A program made the translations under genes and the position numbers. DNA of 23,846 nt from Candidatus Latescibacterota bacterium. Its GTDB lineage: Bacteria > Latescibacterota > UBA2968 > UBA8231. This document shows positions 15,217-23,568 of this stretch, piece by piece; the first letter of the stretch is position 1, and every line of letters begins with the position of its first letter. The stretch spans positions 4,705 to 28,550 of the forward strand of contig JAGWBY010000014.1 in the NCBI GenBank assembly GCA_021295675.1, in the 5' to 3' direction. Under the pieces are notes generated by a model that saw only the letters and a list, made by a program, of their open reading frames with translations, was not told the origin of the DNA and did not search any database.

Positions 15217-16507
15217 GTTTTCTGCCGACTTGCTCGTCCGCCAAGGACGCCTCATCGACCCGGCCAACGGCACCGATGCCCTAGGAGACATCCTCATCCG
15301 CCAAGGGAAAATAGTTGAGTCAGCCCCGAGCCTCCCGATACTTCCAGACGTGTCCGTCCTGACGGCCACCGGCCTGGTCGTCGCCCCGGGTTTCATCGAC
15401 ATCCATACCCATCTCCGCGAACCAGGTTATGAACACAAGGAGACCATTGAAAGTGGCACTGCAGCGGCCGCGGCTGGTGGCATCTGCGCAGTGGCCGCCA
15501 TGCCCAATACCGACCCTCCCCCCGACAGCAACGAGCACTTGCAGTTAATGCTGGAGCGGGCACAAACAGCCGTGGTGCGCTACTATCCAATCGCCTGTGT
15601 AACAGTAGGTCGCCAAGGACGCGGTGCGCTCGCCCCCCTCGCGGAATTAGCCGAATTGGGCGCGGTGGCCTTTTCCGATGACGGCGATCCCATCGAAGAC
15701 GAGGCTTTGATGCGTCGCGCCCTCGAAATCGCCCGCGATCTCGACCGTCCCCTCTTCCCGCACGAAGAGGTCAAGTCGCTTACCACCGGCGGCTGTATGC
15801 ACGCAGGAGAAGTGGCCGTGCGCCTCGGCGTCAAGGGGATGCCCGCAGCAGGTGAGGATGAAATGGTCGCCCGCGATATAGAACTCGTCCGCCAGACCGG
15901 CGGTCCTTTGCATATCGCCCACATCAGTACGGCCGGCACCGCGCAATTGGTCCGACGCGCCAAGGCCGATGGCTTACCCGTGACCTGCGAAGTGCTACCC
16001 CATCACTTCGTACTTACTGACCGCGAGGTCGAGCGCCAAGGCACGGCCGCCAAGATGAGTCCGCCGCTGCGCGAGTCCGCCGATGTCGAGGCCATGCTCG
16101 CAGGACTAGCCGATGGTACCATAGAAGTCATTGCGACCGACCATGCGCCGCACACGGCCGCGGAAAAAGCCCAATCCCTAACCCAAGCTCCCATGGGCAT
16201 TGTTGGCCTAGAGACGGCCGTCAGTCTCACTTTGACCTATTTGGTGGATCGCGTTTTGTCCCTACGCGAGGCCATCGCGTGCTGGACCTGCCATCCAGCA
16301 CGCATCTTGCGCCTACCCGGAGGCGCACTCACCCCAGGGATGCCTGGGGATCTAACCCTGCTCGATCTAACGCGCGAATGGGAGGTAGTCCCCGAGCACT
16401 TCCGCTCCAAATCGCGGAACACCCCCTTTGCCGGTTACCACCTAAAGGGCAAGGCCGTGGCCACCATCGTCGGCGGCCAGATCGTCTATAGTGAGTTGAC
16501 CGCTTAA
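15209..16507 (+). CDS. pyrC: Dihydroorotase, class I type
   Basis: Dihydroorotase of 432 residues, third step of pyrimidine synthesis, closing carbamoyl aspartate to dihydroorotate. Metal and substrate residues are readable: GFIDIHTHLREPG with His66 and His68, FSDDG with Asp158, FPHEE with His185, HISTAG with His238, and TDHAPH with catalytic Asp311. PNTDPPPD at 99-106 and the MGIVGLETA stretch are also typical. The order and spacing match the Aquifex/Bacillus class I enzymes that use Asp rather than a carbamylated Lys. The ATG overlaps the end of the ATPase gene (ATG..TAA, 8 bp), implying translational coupling. pyrB, its common partner, is not in this window. The stop shares bases with the convergent RNase HII-YraN gene. 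Confidence 0.97.
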   Translation: MSKFSADLLVRQGRLIDPANGTDALGDILIRQGKIVESAPSLPILPDVSVLTATGLVVAPGFIDIHTHLREPGYEHKETIESGTAAAAAGGICAVAAMPNTDPPPDSNEHLQLMLERAQTAVVRYYPIACVTVGRQGRGALAPLAELAELGAVAFSDDGDPIEDEALMRRALEIARDLDRPLFPHEEVKSLTTGGCMHAGEVAVRLGVKGMPAAGEDEMVARDIELVRQTGGPLHIAHISTAGTAQLVRRAKADGLPVTCEVLPHHFVLTDREVERQGTAAKMSPPLRESADVEAMLAGLADGTIEVIATDHAPHTAAEKAQSLTQAPMGIVGLETAVSLTLTYLVDRVLSLREAIACWTCHPARILRLPGGALTPGMPGDLTLLDLTREWEVVPEHFRSKSRNTPFAGYHLKGKAVATIVGGQIVYSELTA

Positions 16508-17850
16508 TCGAGCGGCTTGAACGCGTCCGACCAATGCTCAATCGCCGCGCCGGCTGTGCGCAGCCACACGGCGATCACGTCGAAGCGACAGGCCGTATCG
16601 GCCGCAGCGCAGTATTGGATATAGTGCTGAGCGGCCCGCGTTAGACGCTGTCGCTTGGCGCGATCCACCCTTTGTTCGGGGCGAGACGCGCTCTGACTGG
16701 CCTTTACCTCGACAAAGACCAATTCGCCCCGCTCTTCAGCCACCAAGTCGATCTCGCCGCCAGCAGCGCGATAGCGGCGCGTCCGGATCCGATAGCCCCG
16801 TTCTTCCAGATAAGCCTCGGCCGCCGCTTCGCCCCGCCGTCCGATGTCCCCCAGCTTGTCGCGCTGCTCCCGATAAGCCTCTCTCAGGGTCGCTAGCTCG
16901 TCAGCCGTTAAATCGGCCGCGGCTTCTTTGACCAATTGTCCCAATCTCTCTAGCTCGGCGAGGTTAGCGCAGTCGTATATGCCCTCTGCAAAAGAGATAA
17001 AAAGCTCCGAGCGCGGCTCGGCGACGCTCGCGGCCACCGGGCCGAAACTGCGGCGGTGCAGCGGGCAAGGGCCATGGGCATCAAGTGCGGCTAAGTGCGC
17101 AGCACTGCCGTAGCCCTTGTGCGCGGCAAACCCGTATTCGGGATAGCGGATGTCGCATTCGCACATCAGGCGGTCGCGGTGTACTTTGGCCACGATTGAG
17201 GCCGCGGCAATCGACAGCGAGCGGGCGTCTCCATCAATGATGGCTTGTTCGGGATAGGGGCTGCGCGCCGGCAGGTGTCCGTCGATCAGCACCCGGTCGG
17301 GCGGAGTGGGCAAATTCTCCAGCGCCAAGCGCATGGCCTTGAGCGAGGCCTGCAGGATGTTCAACTGGTCGATCTCCTCGGCCTCTACCTGCCCGATTCC
17401 CACGACCAGGGCCTTAGCCACGATCTCCTCGTACAGGGTTTCGCGCTGGGTTCGCGACAGCTTCTTGGAATCGTCAATCTTGGCGATGACACAATCCGGC
17501 GACAAGATGACGGCAGCAGCCACCACAGGCCCCGCCAAACAGCCGCGCCCAGCCTCGTCAACGCCGGCCACTCGGCGCACCCCCTGTGCCCAAAGATGCC
17601 GTTCAAAGTGCAGGAGCCGCTCGCGCCGTTGGGACTCCGCCTGCTCCCGCGCATCGCGCCGCCGACGCTCAACTACCAAGCGCCGGACGCCAACGCGGCG
17701 ATCCTTTTCGAGCAAGGCCCAGCTCGGATCGCCGCTTTTCCACTCCGCCACCTGTGCGCGTATCTGGGCAATCGTCATTTCGGCGAGTTCAGCCGCGGCG
17801 TCCCGTTCGCTGGAACGGCTCATGCTGGCAGGCGTCTCATCTATTGACAT
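16504..17850 (-). CDS. rnhB: RNase HII fused to a YraN/UPF0102 endonuclease-like domain
   Basis: A single 448-residue frame. Residues 25-60 match the N-terminal extension seen in some RNase HII proteins. Residues about 92-272 are RNase HII: VAGVDEAGRG with Asp98-Glu99, DSKKLS, LNILQASLKAM, LIDGH with Asp190, IIDGDARS with Asp208 (18 apart, as Asp108/Asp126 in E. coli), SIVAKVHRDRLM and HKGYG. It removes RNA from RNA/DNA hybrids, including single ribonucleotides. Cys104 replaces the usual Pro after GRG. Residues 273-332 are a helical, charged linker. Residues 333-448 are YraN-like, a PD-(D/E)XK-type fold: GRRGEAAAEAYL, GGEIDLV with Glu366 and Asp368, and FVEVK with Glu381 and Lys383. rnhB and yraN are neighbours in many bacteria; here they are joined. 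The two genes' stop codons overlap with pyrC. Confidence 0.93.
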   Translation of the reverse strand: MSIDETPASMSRSSERDAAAELAEMTIAQIRAQVAEWKSGDPSWALLEKDRRVGVRRLVVERRRRDAREQAESQRRERLLHFERHLWAQGVRRVAGVDEAGRGCLAGPVVAAAVILSPDCVIAKIDDSKKLSRTQRETLYEEIVAKALVVGIGQVEAEEIDQLNILQASLKAMRLALENLPTPPDRVLIDGHLPARSPYPEQAIIDGDARSLSIAAASIVAKVHRDRLMCECDIRYPEYGFAAHKGYGSAAHLAALDAHGPCPLHRRSFGPVAASVAEPRSELFISFAEGIYDCANLAELERLGQLVKEAAADLTADELATLREAYREQRDKLGDIGRRGEAAAEAYLEERGYRIRTRRYRAAGGEIDLVAEERGELVFVEVKASQSASRPEQRVDRAKRQRLTRAAQHYIQYCAAADTACRFDVIAVWLRTAGAAIEHWSDAFKPLD

Positions 17851-17871
17851 TAGGTATCAACCTAGTATATT
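17844..17871 (+). promoter_or_regulatory. Promoter of the 17901 gene, with an inverted repeat in its spacer
   Basis: TTGACA (17844-17849), 16-base spacer, TATATT (17866-17871), predicting a start near 17878 and a leader of about 23 bases. The spacer contains the palindrome TAGGT-ATCA-ACCTA (17851-17864), which might be an operator. The -35 box overlaps the first codons of the divergent RNase HII gene. Confidence 0.6.
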
Positions 17872-17900
17872 TGCGAAAAACTACCAAGAGGAGCCTTAAC

Positions 17901-18485
17901 ATGAAGCGCTACACGGCGTTAGTTGCCTGCTTGTGCCTCGTTTTGCAACCCGTCATGGCCCTCGCCGAGACGGAACCGGAACCCATTGCCGGGGCAGACA
18001 CCCGACTCTATCTGGCCGATGGCAGCTTGGTGGAAGGCAATCTGATCGAAAAGGCCCAAGATCTGGTCATCATGCGCGTCAACGACAAGATCTTCACTTT
18101 CGACAAGACCGAAATCGACAAGATCATCACCCTCGAATCGCTGGGTGGGGGTGCCCACACGATCTCGGTAACCGAATTCCCCTACATCAGTTTTCTCGGG
18201 GGAGCTCTCGCCTTTGGCCTGCTCTCTTGGCTGCAATTCGACCGGGCTTCCGACAACGAAGCCGAAGCGGCCCTCAACCGCGAACACGGCCAACTCTCCC
18301 GCGCCCAGAAGCTCGACGATAAAGCTGATCGCGCTCGCCTCTATGGCTGGTCCACAGCCGGTCTTGCCGTCGGCAGCTTCGGGGTGGCCCTGATCCCACG
18401 CAAAAGCACCCGCCGCATCTTTCCCGAACTCAGTTTTCGCGACGGCGAGACGCGCGTCGGCGTGTCCTACGTCTATTCGTTCTGA
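17901..18485 (+). CDS. Signal-peptide protein of unknown function with two hydrophobic segments
   Basis: I choose the ATG at 17901 (194 residues) because GAGGAG lies 8 bases upstream, a signal peptide begins exactly there ([22 protein letters not shown], cleavage near 22), and a strong promoter precedes it. A longer open frame to 17586 is antisense to the RNase HII gene and is rejected. Residues 35-78 ([20 protein letters not shown] and on to TEIDKIITL) are a small beta-rich unit of the kind seen in envelope proteins with 'X-L-x-D-G-x-x-x-x-G' starts. Hydrophobic stretches lie at 95-112 and 148-166. The last residues ([11 protein letters not shown]) end in Phe, as in outer-membrane beta-strands. 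I do not recognise the family; an envelope role is inference. It overlaps the end of aroQ by 13 bp. Confidence 0.85.
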   Translation: MKRYTALVACLCLVLQPVMALAETEPEPIAGADTRLYLADGSLVEGNLIEKAQDLVIMRVNDKIFTFDKTEIDKIITLESLGGGAHTISVTEFPYISFLGGALAFGLLSWLQFDRASDNEAEAALNREHGQLSRAQKLDDKADRARLYGWSTAGLAVGSFGVALIPRKSTRRIFPELSFRDGETRVGVSYVYSF

Positions 18486-18925
18486 GCGCCTTCCTCACCC
18501 TGCAAGTGCTGTACCAAAGCCTCTAGCCCGAGCACATAGCTAAAACTGCCAAACCCGGCGATTTGTCCGAGACAGACGGGCGCGATAACCGAGTGTTGGC
18601 GAAACGTTTCCCGAGCGTGGACGTTAGACAGATGTACCTCGACCGTCGGCAACCCCCTGGCCGCCACGGCGTCGCGCAAGGCAAGGCTGTAGTGGGTAAA
18701 GGCCCCCGGGTTAAACAGCAAGCCCTGCTCTTGGGCTTCGTGCAAAGCGTCGATTAGTTCGCCCTCGCTATTGGATTGGCGACAGCGCACCTGCACCCCG
18801 AGCCGCTGTGCGTGAGCGGCGATCAACGCGTCAATCGCCGCCAAGGTCTCCCGACCATATACCTCGGGCTCGCGCGTTCCCAGCAAGTTGAGATTGGGTC
18901 CATGTAGGACTAGGATCCTAGTCAA
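18473..18925 (-). CDS. aroQ: 3-dehydroquinate dehydratase, type II
   Basis: Type II dehydroquinase of the shikimate pathway, 150 residues. I place the start at the TTG at 18925: GGAGGT lies at the correct distance upstream and the protein then begins (M)[15 protein letters not shown], the usual N-terminus. A GTG at 18937 is the only longer choice and lacks a ribosome binding site. Active-site parts are GPNLNLLG at 9-16, Arg18 and Tyr23 (REPEVYGRE), Asn72 in [10 protein letters not shown] with His78, and HLSNVHARE with His98. The GGAGGT lies inside the last codons of prmA, whose stop (18918) overlaps the new start, so the two are translationally coupled. It is the last gene of the hrcA operon and is convergent with the 17901 gene. 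Confidence 0.94.
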   Translation of the reverse strand: MTRILVLHGPNLNLLGTREPEVYGRETLAAIDALIAAHAQRLGVQVRCRQSNSEGELIDALHEAQEQGLLFNPGAFTHYSLALRDAVAARGLPTVEVHLSNVHARETFRQHSVIAPVCLGQIAGFGSFSYVLGLEALVQHLQGEEGAQNE

Positions 18926-19799
18926 ATTGACCTCCACAGTTTCGCGCTACCACGCAGATCCACGCCTCTTTTGCCAAAATTGTATCGACCTCTAATTTAG
19001 CTTCTGTGACCCAGCGGCAAAAAGCCGCTTCCTCCCGCGCCAGCAAACCCGAAAACGCGATTCGTCCGTCCGCTGCTAATAGGCCCCGCAAAGGGGCTAA
19101 CAGGGGCCGTAACACGTGGCTTTGGATGTTGGCCAAGACCAAGTCAAACGCCCTTTCCGCGACTGCCTCCACCCCTCCCAGTCGCACCTCAACCTGCTCA
19201 GAGCCGATGCGGTTGTGCGCTAAGTTTTCCCGCGCATTGGCCACGGCCTTCTCGTCGATATCCACGGCGAGCACCAATCCGGCTCCCAGCAGCGTAGCGG
19301 CAATGCTGAGAATGCCGCTACCCGTCCCCAAGTCCAGACAGCGCACTCCGGGGCGCAGACAGCTTTCCAATGCCTGCAAGCAAAGCTGGGTCGATTCGTG
19401 CCCACCCGTGCCAAAGGCCATTTTGGGATCTATGCGCACGGCGATTTGGCCTTCAGTTATATCGACCGGAATCCACGAAGGGTGAATGACGATCCGCTCA
19501 GTGGCCCACACCGGCGCAAAAAACCGCCGCCACTCAGCCTCCCAATCCTGTTCCTCCACGCATTCGGTACCTATCGGCGACATCAAGCCGAGCGCGGCAA
19601 GCCTATGCGTTAGCTCGCGCCGAATCCCAGCCAAATCGCACGTCGGCGCGGCCGCAAAGTACGCGCTCAACTGAGTCCGTTCCCCCACCTCCTCGGCCTG
19701 CAGGCCACAGCTACCCAATTCGTACGCCCACGCGCTCACATCCTCGGCGCAAGCCGCAGGCACCTCTAACCGCAAGCAGTGCCAAGTCCGTTTATTCAC
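18918..19799 (-). CDS. prmA: Ribosomal protein L11 methyltransferase
   Basis: PrmA, 293 residues, trimethylates ribosomal protein L11. The N-terminal substrate-binding domain (about 1-90, ending near [14 protein letters not shown]) leads to a class I SAM-binding domain: [18 protein letters not shown] at 124-141, [15 protein letters not shown] at 154-168, [19 protein letters not shown], and [12 protein letters not shown], the counterpart of the usual ANI motif IV. The start is GTG at 19799, within the last codons of the upstream mrp gene (8 bp overlap), with GGAAG upstream. prmA after dnaJ is a common arrangement, as in Bacillus. Nothing in the sequence looks degraded. Confidence 0.96.
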   Translation of the reverse strand: MNKRTWHCLRLEVPAACAEDVSAWAYELGSCGLQAEEVGERTQLSAYFAAAPTCDLAGIRRELTHRLAALGLMSPIGTECVEEQDWEAEWRRFFAPVWATERIVIHPSWIPVDITEGQIAVRIDPKMAFGTGGHESTQLCLQALESCLRPGVRCLDLGTGSGILSIAATLLGAGLVLAVDIDEKAVANARENLAHNRIGSEQVEVRLGGVEAVAERAFDLVLANIQSHVLRPLLAPLRGLLAADGRIAFSGLLAREEAAFCRWVTEAKLEVDTILAKEAWICVVARNCGGQFD

Positions 19800-20565
19800 T
19801 AGCTTCCAAGCGGCGCAGCTCGGCGACTAGTCCTTCGCCGATGGCGGCGAAAAGGGGGTCCGGCGCGGCCCGTCCTTCATCCCCACGCTGGCGAATTGCA
19901 GCCGACAGGGGCAGCGCACCCAAGAAGGGCAACCCCAGCCGCTCCGCCGCCTCGGCTCCCCCGCCACACCCGAAGATCTCGTGGCGTTGATCGCATTGGC
20001 TGCACAGGTAGTAGCTCATGTTTTCGACGATCCCGAGGATATCCACCTCGACCTTAGAAAACATGGCAATGCCCCGCTCCACATCCTCCAGCGCCACGCT
20101 CTGCGGAGTGGTCACGATCAAGGCACCGGACAGGGCCACGGCCTGACTCAAGGTAAGCGGCACATCGCCAGTGCCGGGCGGCAGATCGATCAACAAGTAG
20201 TCGAGCGGCCCCCACTCTACTTGATGCAAAAACTGCTGCAATGCCCGGGCCAAGAGCGGCCCCCGCCAAACTACAGGTGCGTCCTCACCCGCGATAAAAC
20301 CAATCGACATCAGGGCAACCCCGGCCTTGTACACCGGGCGCATGGTGCCCTCCTGCCCGGTTGCGGGCTGCTGCCTGATACCCATCATCAAGGGAATGCT
20401 TGGGCCGTAGATGTCGGCGTCGAGTAGGCCGACGCGAGCCCCTTGGGCCGCCAGACTCACGGCCAAGTTGATACTTACAGTCGATTTGCCCACGCCGCCC
20501 TTGGCACTGGCAATGGCGACGGTATGGCGCACTTGGGCTAAGGGGCCGATTCGGGGAACGGACAA
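19792..20565 (-). CDS. mrp: Mrp/ApbC-type P-loop ATPase, iron-sulfur cluster carrier
   Basis: The 257-residue Mrp/NBP35-type protein carries [4Fe-4S] clusters to target apoproteins. It shows the deviant Walker A KGGVGKST at 22-29, LLDADIYGPS at 48-56, IDLPPGTGD at 126-134, and ENMSYYLCSQC with bridging-cluster Cys188 and Cys191. Compared with the E. coli protein (about 370 residues) it lacks the N-terminal MIP18-like domain, so it is the short form. The start is TTG at 20565 with an AGCAGG-like site, 12 bp after dnaJ. A GTG eleven codons further in is possible. Its place between dnaJ and prmA is unusual but keeps the operon spacing tight. Confidence 0.93.
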   Translation of the reverse strand: MSVPRIGPLAQVRHTVAIASAKGGVGKSTVSINLAVSLAAQGARVGLLDADIYGPSIPLMMGIRQQPATGQEGTMRPVYKAGVALMSIGFIAGEDAPVVWRGPLLARALQQFLHQVEWGPLDYLLIDLPPGTGDVPLTLSQAVALSGALIVTTPQSVALEDVERGIAMFSKVEVDILGIVENMSYYLCSQCDQRHEIFGCGGGAEAAERLGLPFLGALPLSAAIRQRGDEGRAAPDPLFAAIGEGLVAELRRLEASE

Positions 20566-20577
20566 GTGTACCTGCTC

Positions 20578-21720
20578 TTAGGAGCCGAAGGCCTTGCGCA
20601 CTTTGGCAAAGAAGCTCGCGCCCTCTTGGGCCACGCGCGCTTGTTCGAGCTCGGCCAGCTCCGTGAAAAGTTCGCGCTCTCGTCGGCTGAGGCCCTCGGG
20701 AGTCCACAAGACGACCTCGACTAGCTGGTCGCCGACACCGCGGCCGTTGACGTCTGGAACGCCCCGGCCACCCATGCGGAAGACGCGCCCGGATTGGGTG
20801 CCAGCGGGGATCTTCAACAGAGCCTTGCCAGACAAGGTCGGGACCTCTACTTCTGCGCCTAGTGCAGCTTGGGCAAACCCCAAGGGCAATCGGTAGATCA
20901 CGTGGTTGCCATCGCGGATAAAATAGTCGTGCTCTTCTTCTTCTATAAAAACCAAGCAATCCCCGGCCGGCCCCCCGCGCGGCCCGACTTCGCCTTGCCC
21001 GCGCAATGGAATGTAGTTGCCCTCTTGGACGCCAGCGGGAATGCGCACCGTCAAGGTCGTTTGGCCGCGCTCGCGGCCCTCGCCCCGGCACTCTGGACAG
21101 GGGTTGGACACAATGTGGCCCTCCCCTTCGCAGGTCGGACACGTCACCACGGTCATCGACTGCCCGAAAATAGTGCGCGCCATCTGTTGCACTTGGCCCC
21201 GCCCACCGCAAGTGGAGCAGGCCTTGCGGCCCGCTCCACTTGCCGCACCGGTTCCATCGCAACTTTTGCAGCGCTGCAAGCGCGTCAAGGCGATGTTCTT
21301 TTCCACACCCGTGGCAATCTCTTCCAGCGTCAAGGCCACCTTGATCTTCAAATCGCGGCCCTTTGGCTTCATCGATCCCCCTCGCGACCGCCGACCGCCG
21401 CCGAAGAAGCTCTCGAAAATATCGCCGAAAATGTCTTGAAAATCGCCCGCGTGCGTAAAATCCGACCACTGAAAGCCACCGCGCCCGAAATTGCCCTCAA
21501 CGGCGGCGTGCCCATAGCGATCGTACGCGGCCTTCTTCTCAGGGTCCGAAAGCACTTCGTATGCTTCGGAGGCCTCCTTGAATTGCTCCTCGGCCGCGGC
21601 GTCTCCGGGATTGCGATCGGGATGGTGCTTCAGCGCCTTCTTGCGGTACGCTCCTTTGATCGCGTTGTCGCTGGCGTCCCGCTCGAGGCCCAGTACTTCG
21701 TAATAGTCCCTTTTGGACAT
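20578..21720 (-). CDS. dnaJ: Chaperone protein DnaJ (Hsp40)
   Basis: Full-length type I DnaJ, 380 residues, co-chaperone that stimulates DnaK ATPase. The J-domain at 1-72 has HPD at 33-35 and YEVLSDPEKKAAYDRYG. A Gly/Phe-rich stretch (about 77-115) with two DIF-like motifs follows (FQDIFGD, IFESFF). The zinc region has four CxxC pairs (Cys151/154, 168/171, 194/197, 208/211) with the usual GxG after each. The C-terminal substrate domain includes IPAGVQEGNYIPLRGQGEVG and RVFRMGGRGVPDVNGRGVGD. GAGGAAT precedes the ATG. It sits 8 bp after grpE. dnaK is absent from this position. Confidence 0.98.
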   Translation of the reverse strand: MSKRDYYEVLGLERDASDNAIKGAYRKKALKHHPDRNPGDAAAEEQFKEASEAYEVLSDPEKKAAYDRYGHAAVEGNFGRGGFQWSDFTHAGDFQDIFGDIFESFFGGGRRSRGGSMKPKGRDLKIKVALTLEEIATGVEKNIALTRLQRCKSCDGTGAASGAGRKACSTCGGRGQVQQMARTIFGQSMTVVTCPTCEGEGHIVSNPCPECRGEGRERGQTTLTVRIPAGVQEGNYIPLRGQGEVGPRGGPAGDCLVFIEEEEHDYFIRDGNHVIYRLPLGFAQAALGAEVEVPTLSGKALLKIPAGTQSGRVFRMGGRGVPDVNGRGVGDQLVEVVLWTPEGLSRRERELFTELAELEQARVAQEGASFFAKVRKAFGS

Positions 21721-21728
21721 TCGATTCC

Positions 21729-22385
21729 TCAGTTCTCCGTGCTCTCCGCGCTCGCCTTACTGACGACGACGCGCGCGTAACGGACTACCTTGTCGTTGAG
21801 TTTGTAGCCCTTCTCCATCTCCTCAATGACCGTACCAGGAGCGTGCTCGTCGTCTGGGACCTCTGCTAGGGCCTCGTGGACTTCGGGGTCAAAAGGCTGG
21901 CCCAATGCCTCGATCTCGGCTAGTCCGTAGCCTTTGAGAACGTCGTTGAACTGGCCACAGATCAATTCGACGCCCTGCTTGAGCAACTCGGCTTCTTGGG
22001 TCTCCTGACGAAGGGCGCGACGCAAGTTGTCCAAGATGGGCGCGACTTGCAACAAGATATCGCGCAAGGTCTCATCTCGCGTTTCCGCGCGCATCCGCAC
22101 CGTGCGCTTGCGGTAGTTATCCAACTCGGCGACCGCCCGCACATAGCGGTCGTAATTAGCCGCCGCCTCAGCGCGAGTTGCCTCAAGTTCGGCCAGCCCA
22201 TCGGCCTCACCGGCCGCTTCCTCCTGTGATTCTGCTGCTGTTTCCTGCGACTCCGCCGCTGCTTCTTTTTGCGACTCGGTCGCTGCTTGTTCGCATGGCT
22301 CCGCCGCTTCGTCCTGCGACTCTACGGAACCCTCCGCGCTCGCCTCGTCCACTGCGACGCGGTCCTGAGTTTCGCGCTCGCTCAT
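21729..22385 (-). CDS. grpE: Nucleotide exchange factor GrpE with a repetitive acidic N-terminus
   Basis: GrpE releases ADP from DnaK. The 218-residue protein has a disordered acidic N-terminus (1-65) containing a repeated unit of type AAESQ-x-E-A: ESQ occurs at 22, 37, 45 and 52. The long coiled-coil helix follows (about 65-135: YDRYVRAVAELDNYRKRTVRMRAE). The beta-domain carries LKGYGLAEIEALGQPFDPEVHEA and ends KGYKLNDKVVRYARVVVSK, both classical. A good AAGGAG site precedes the ATG at 22385. The gene is 47 bp downstream of hrcA. The repeat may expand or contract between strains; the folded part is normal. Confidence 0.98.
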   Translation of the reverse strand: MSERETQDRVAVDEASAEGSVESQDEAAEPCEQAATESQKEAAAESQETAAESQEEAAGEADGLAELEATRAEAAANYDRYVRAVAELDNYRKRTVRMRAETRDETLRDILLQVAPILDNLRRALRQETQEAELLKQGVELICGQFNDVLKGYGLAEIEALGQPFDPEVHEALAEVPDDEHAPGTVIEEMEKGYKLNDKVVRYARVVVSKASAESTEN

Positions 22386-22432
22386 CGACGCTCCTTACTT
22401 TTACTTGTGAATTAGATTGGGACAAAAACTCG

Positions 22433-23467
22433 TTAGCAGACCAGATTTGCCGCTCGGGAGGCCGCGCAATTGACCAAGTTCACCAAGGGCCTGTAGGGCA
22501 TGCGCGTCGGGCCGATCACGCCGATTACGCCGATCACACCTTTGGCTCCGGCGACCTCGTAGCTGGCCGTCACCATGCTGCACCGTTCCATCGCCCGCGG
22601 CCGGTGTTCGGAACCAATGGTGATGACCACGCCGCGCCGCTCGCTCATAAGCTGGGCGAGGATGTCCTTTTTCTCTACCAAATCGACCAAACCGGCCACT
22701 TCACTCGGATCGTCAAATTCGGGCTTTAGGCAGAGATTGCGGGTCCCCGAGATGTGGAGATCGGCACCGCGCGTGGTGGCCAAGCCTTCAATCTGTCGCA
22801 CGACGGCTTCTACAACCGGTCGTGAGACTGGCCCCAACTCGACCATTCGCTCCTCGACCACCCGTTGGATTTCAGCCATCGTCAGCCCGTGCAAGCGCTC
22901 GTTAAAAAGCCGGCTCAATGCCTCTAACTCGCGCTGCAGCACCGCGCAATTTACTTCGACCATCAAGCTCTTTGTCAGGCCTCCACGCATGGTGACGATG
23001 AGCAACAAGCGACGCTCTCCCAAGCGCCAAAGCTCTATCTTGTGAAAGATGCCTTGATTGAAGCGCGGAGCCAAAACCAACCCTAATTGGTTCGACAGAT
23101 CGCCGATGGTTCGCGCCAACTGATGCAGAATCTCCTCGTAATTACCCTCCTGTTGTGCAGCTTCTAGCTGCTGCCGCAGAGCAATCTCAGCCTCGTCCAA
23201 GCCATCGTCTGCCGTCGCCATGCAGCGCTGCACGTAGAATCGGTAGCCCTTTTCAGAGGGAATGCGACCCGCCGATACATGGGGTTGGGATACATAGCCC
23301 TTCTCCTCTAGGCAGGCCAAAGTGTTGCGTATGGTAGCCGAACTGACGCCCAGATCCTCGTGCCGGATCAACGTCTGCGAGCCAACCGGGACGCCGTGGG
23401 CAACGTGGACTTTGACCAAAGTAAGGAGAACTTGGATTTCGCGTTTGGAAAGTGGGCTAGTGGCCAT
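22433..23467 (-). CDS. hrcA: Heat-inducible transcription repressor HrcA
   Basis: HrcA, 344 residues, represses heat-shock operons in many bacteria by binding the CIRCE operator, and needs GroEL for folding. The N-terminal winged helix is visible at about 8-75: LLTLVKVHVAHGVPVGSQTL, LGVSSATIRNTLACLEEKGY, QPHVSAGRIPSEKGYRFYV. The GAF-like middle and C-terminal region include LVLAPRF and a VVITIGSEHRP segment, and the end has KGVIGVIGVIGPTRMPY with a repeated GVI, a small expansion of the normal VIGPTRM motif. It leads the operon with its own promoter. No CIRCE-like palindrome (TTAGCACTC-N9-GAGTGCTAA) is visible upstream, so its target may lie elsewhere or differ. Confidence 0.97.
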   Translation of the reverse strand: MATSPLSKREIQVLLTLVKVHVAHGVPVGSQTLIRHEDLGVSSATIRNTLACLEEKGYVSQPHVSAGRIPSEKGYRFYVQRCMATADDGLDEAEIALRQQLEAAQQEGNYEEILHQLARTIGDLSNQLGLVLAPRFNQGIFHKIELWRLGERRLLLIVTMRGGLTKSLMVEVNCAVLQRELEALSRLFNERLHGLTMAEIQRVVEERMVELGPVSRPVVEAVVRQIEGLATTRGADLHISGTRNLCLKPEFDDPSEVAGLVDLVEKKDILAQLMSERRGVVITIGSEHRPRAMERCSMVTASYEVAGAKGVIGVIGVIGPTRMPYRPLVNLVNCAASRAANLVC

Positions 23468-23522
23468 GGCCGAGAAGTATCTCCAGCAGCATAACGCCAG
23501 ATAAATACTGAGGTTTTGAAAA

Positions 23523-23550
23523 ATAATAAAGGCCGCTGATTGCTTGTCAA
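23523..23550 (-). promoter_or_regulatory. Promoter of the hrcA operon
   Basis: On the minus strand TTGACA (23550-23545), 16-base spacer, TATTAT (23528-23523). Transcription would begin near 23516, giving a leader of about 49 bases to the hrcA ATG. Its -35 box and that of the divergent glnA promoter form a 7-bp inverted repeat, TGTCAAG / CTTGACA (23545-23551 and 23568-23574), 16 bases apart. Confidence 0.65.
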
Positions 23551-23568
23551 GGTCGCTGCCCAGCTTGC

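Noticed and set aside
17586..17900. N-terminal extension of the 17901 gene
   Set aside because: It is antisense to the RNase HII coding region and lies upstream of the promoter, ribosome binding site and signal peptide that fix the start at 17901.
20869..21780. 303-codon plus-strand open frame opposite dnaJ
   Set aside because: It is an antisense shadow of dnaJ, whose domains and zinc motifs are complete.
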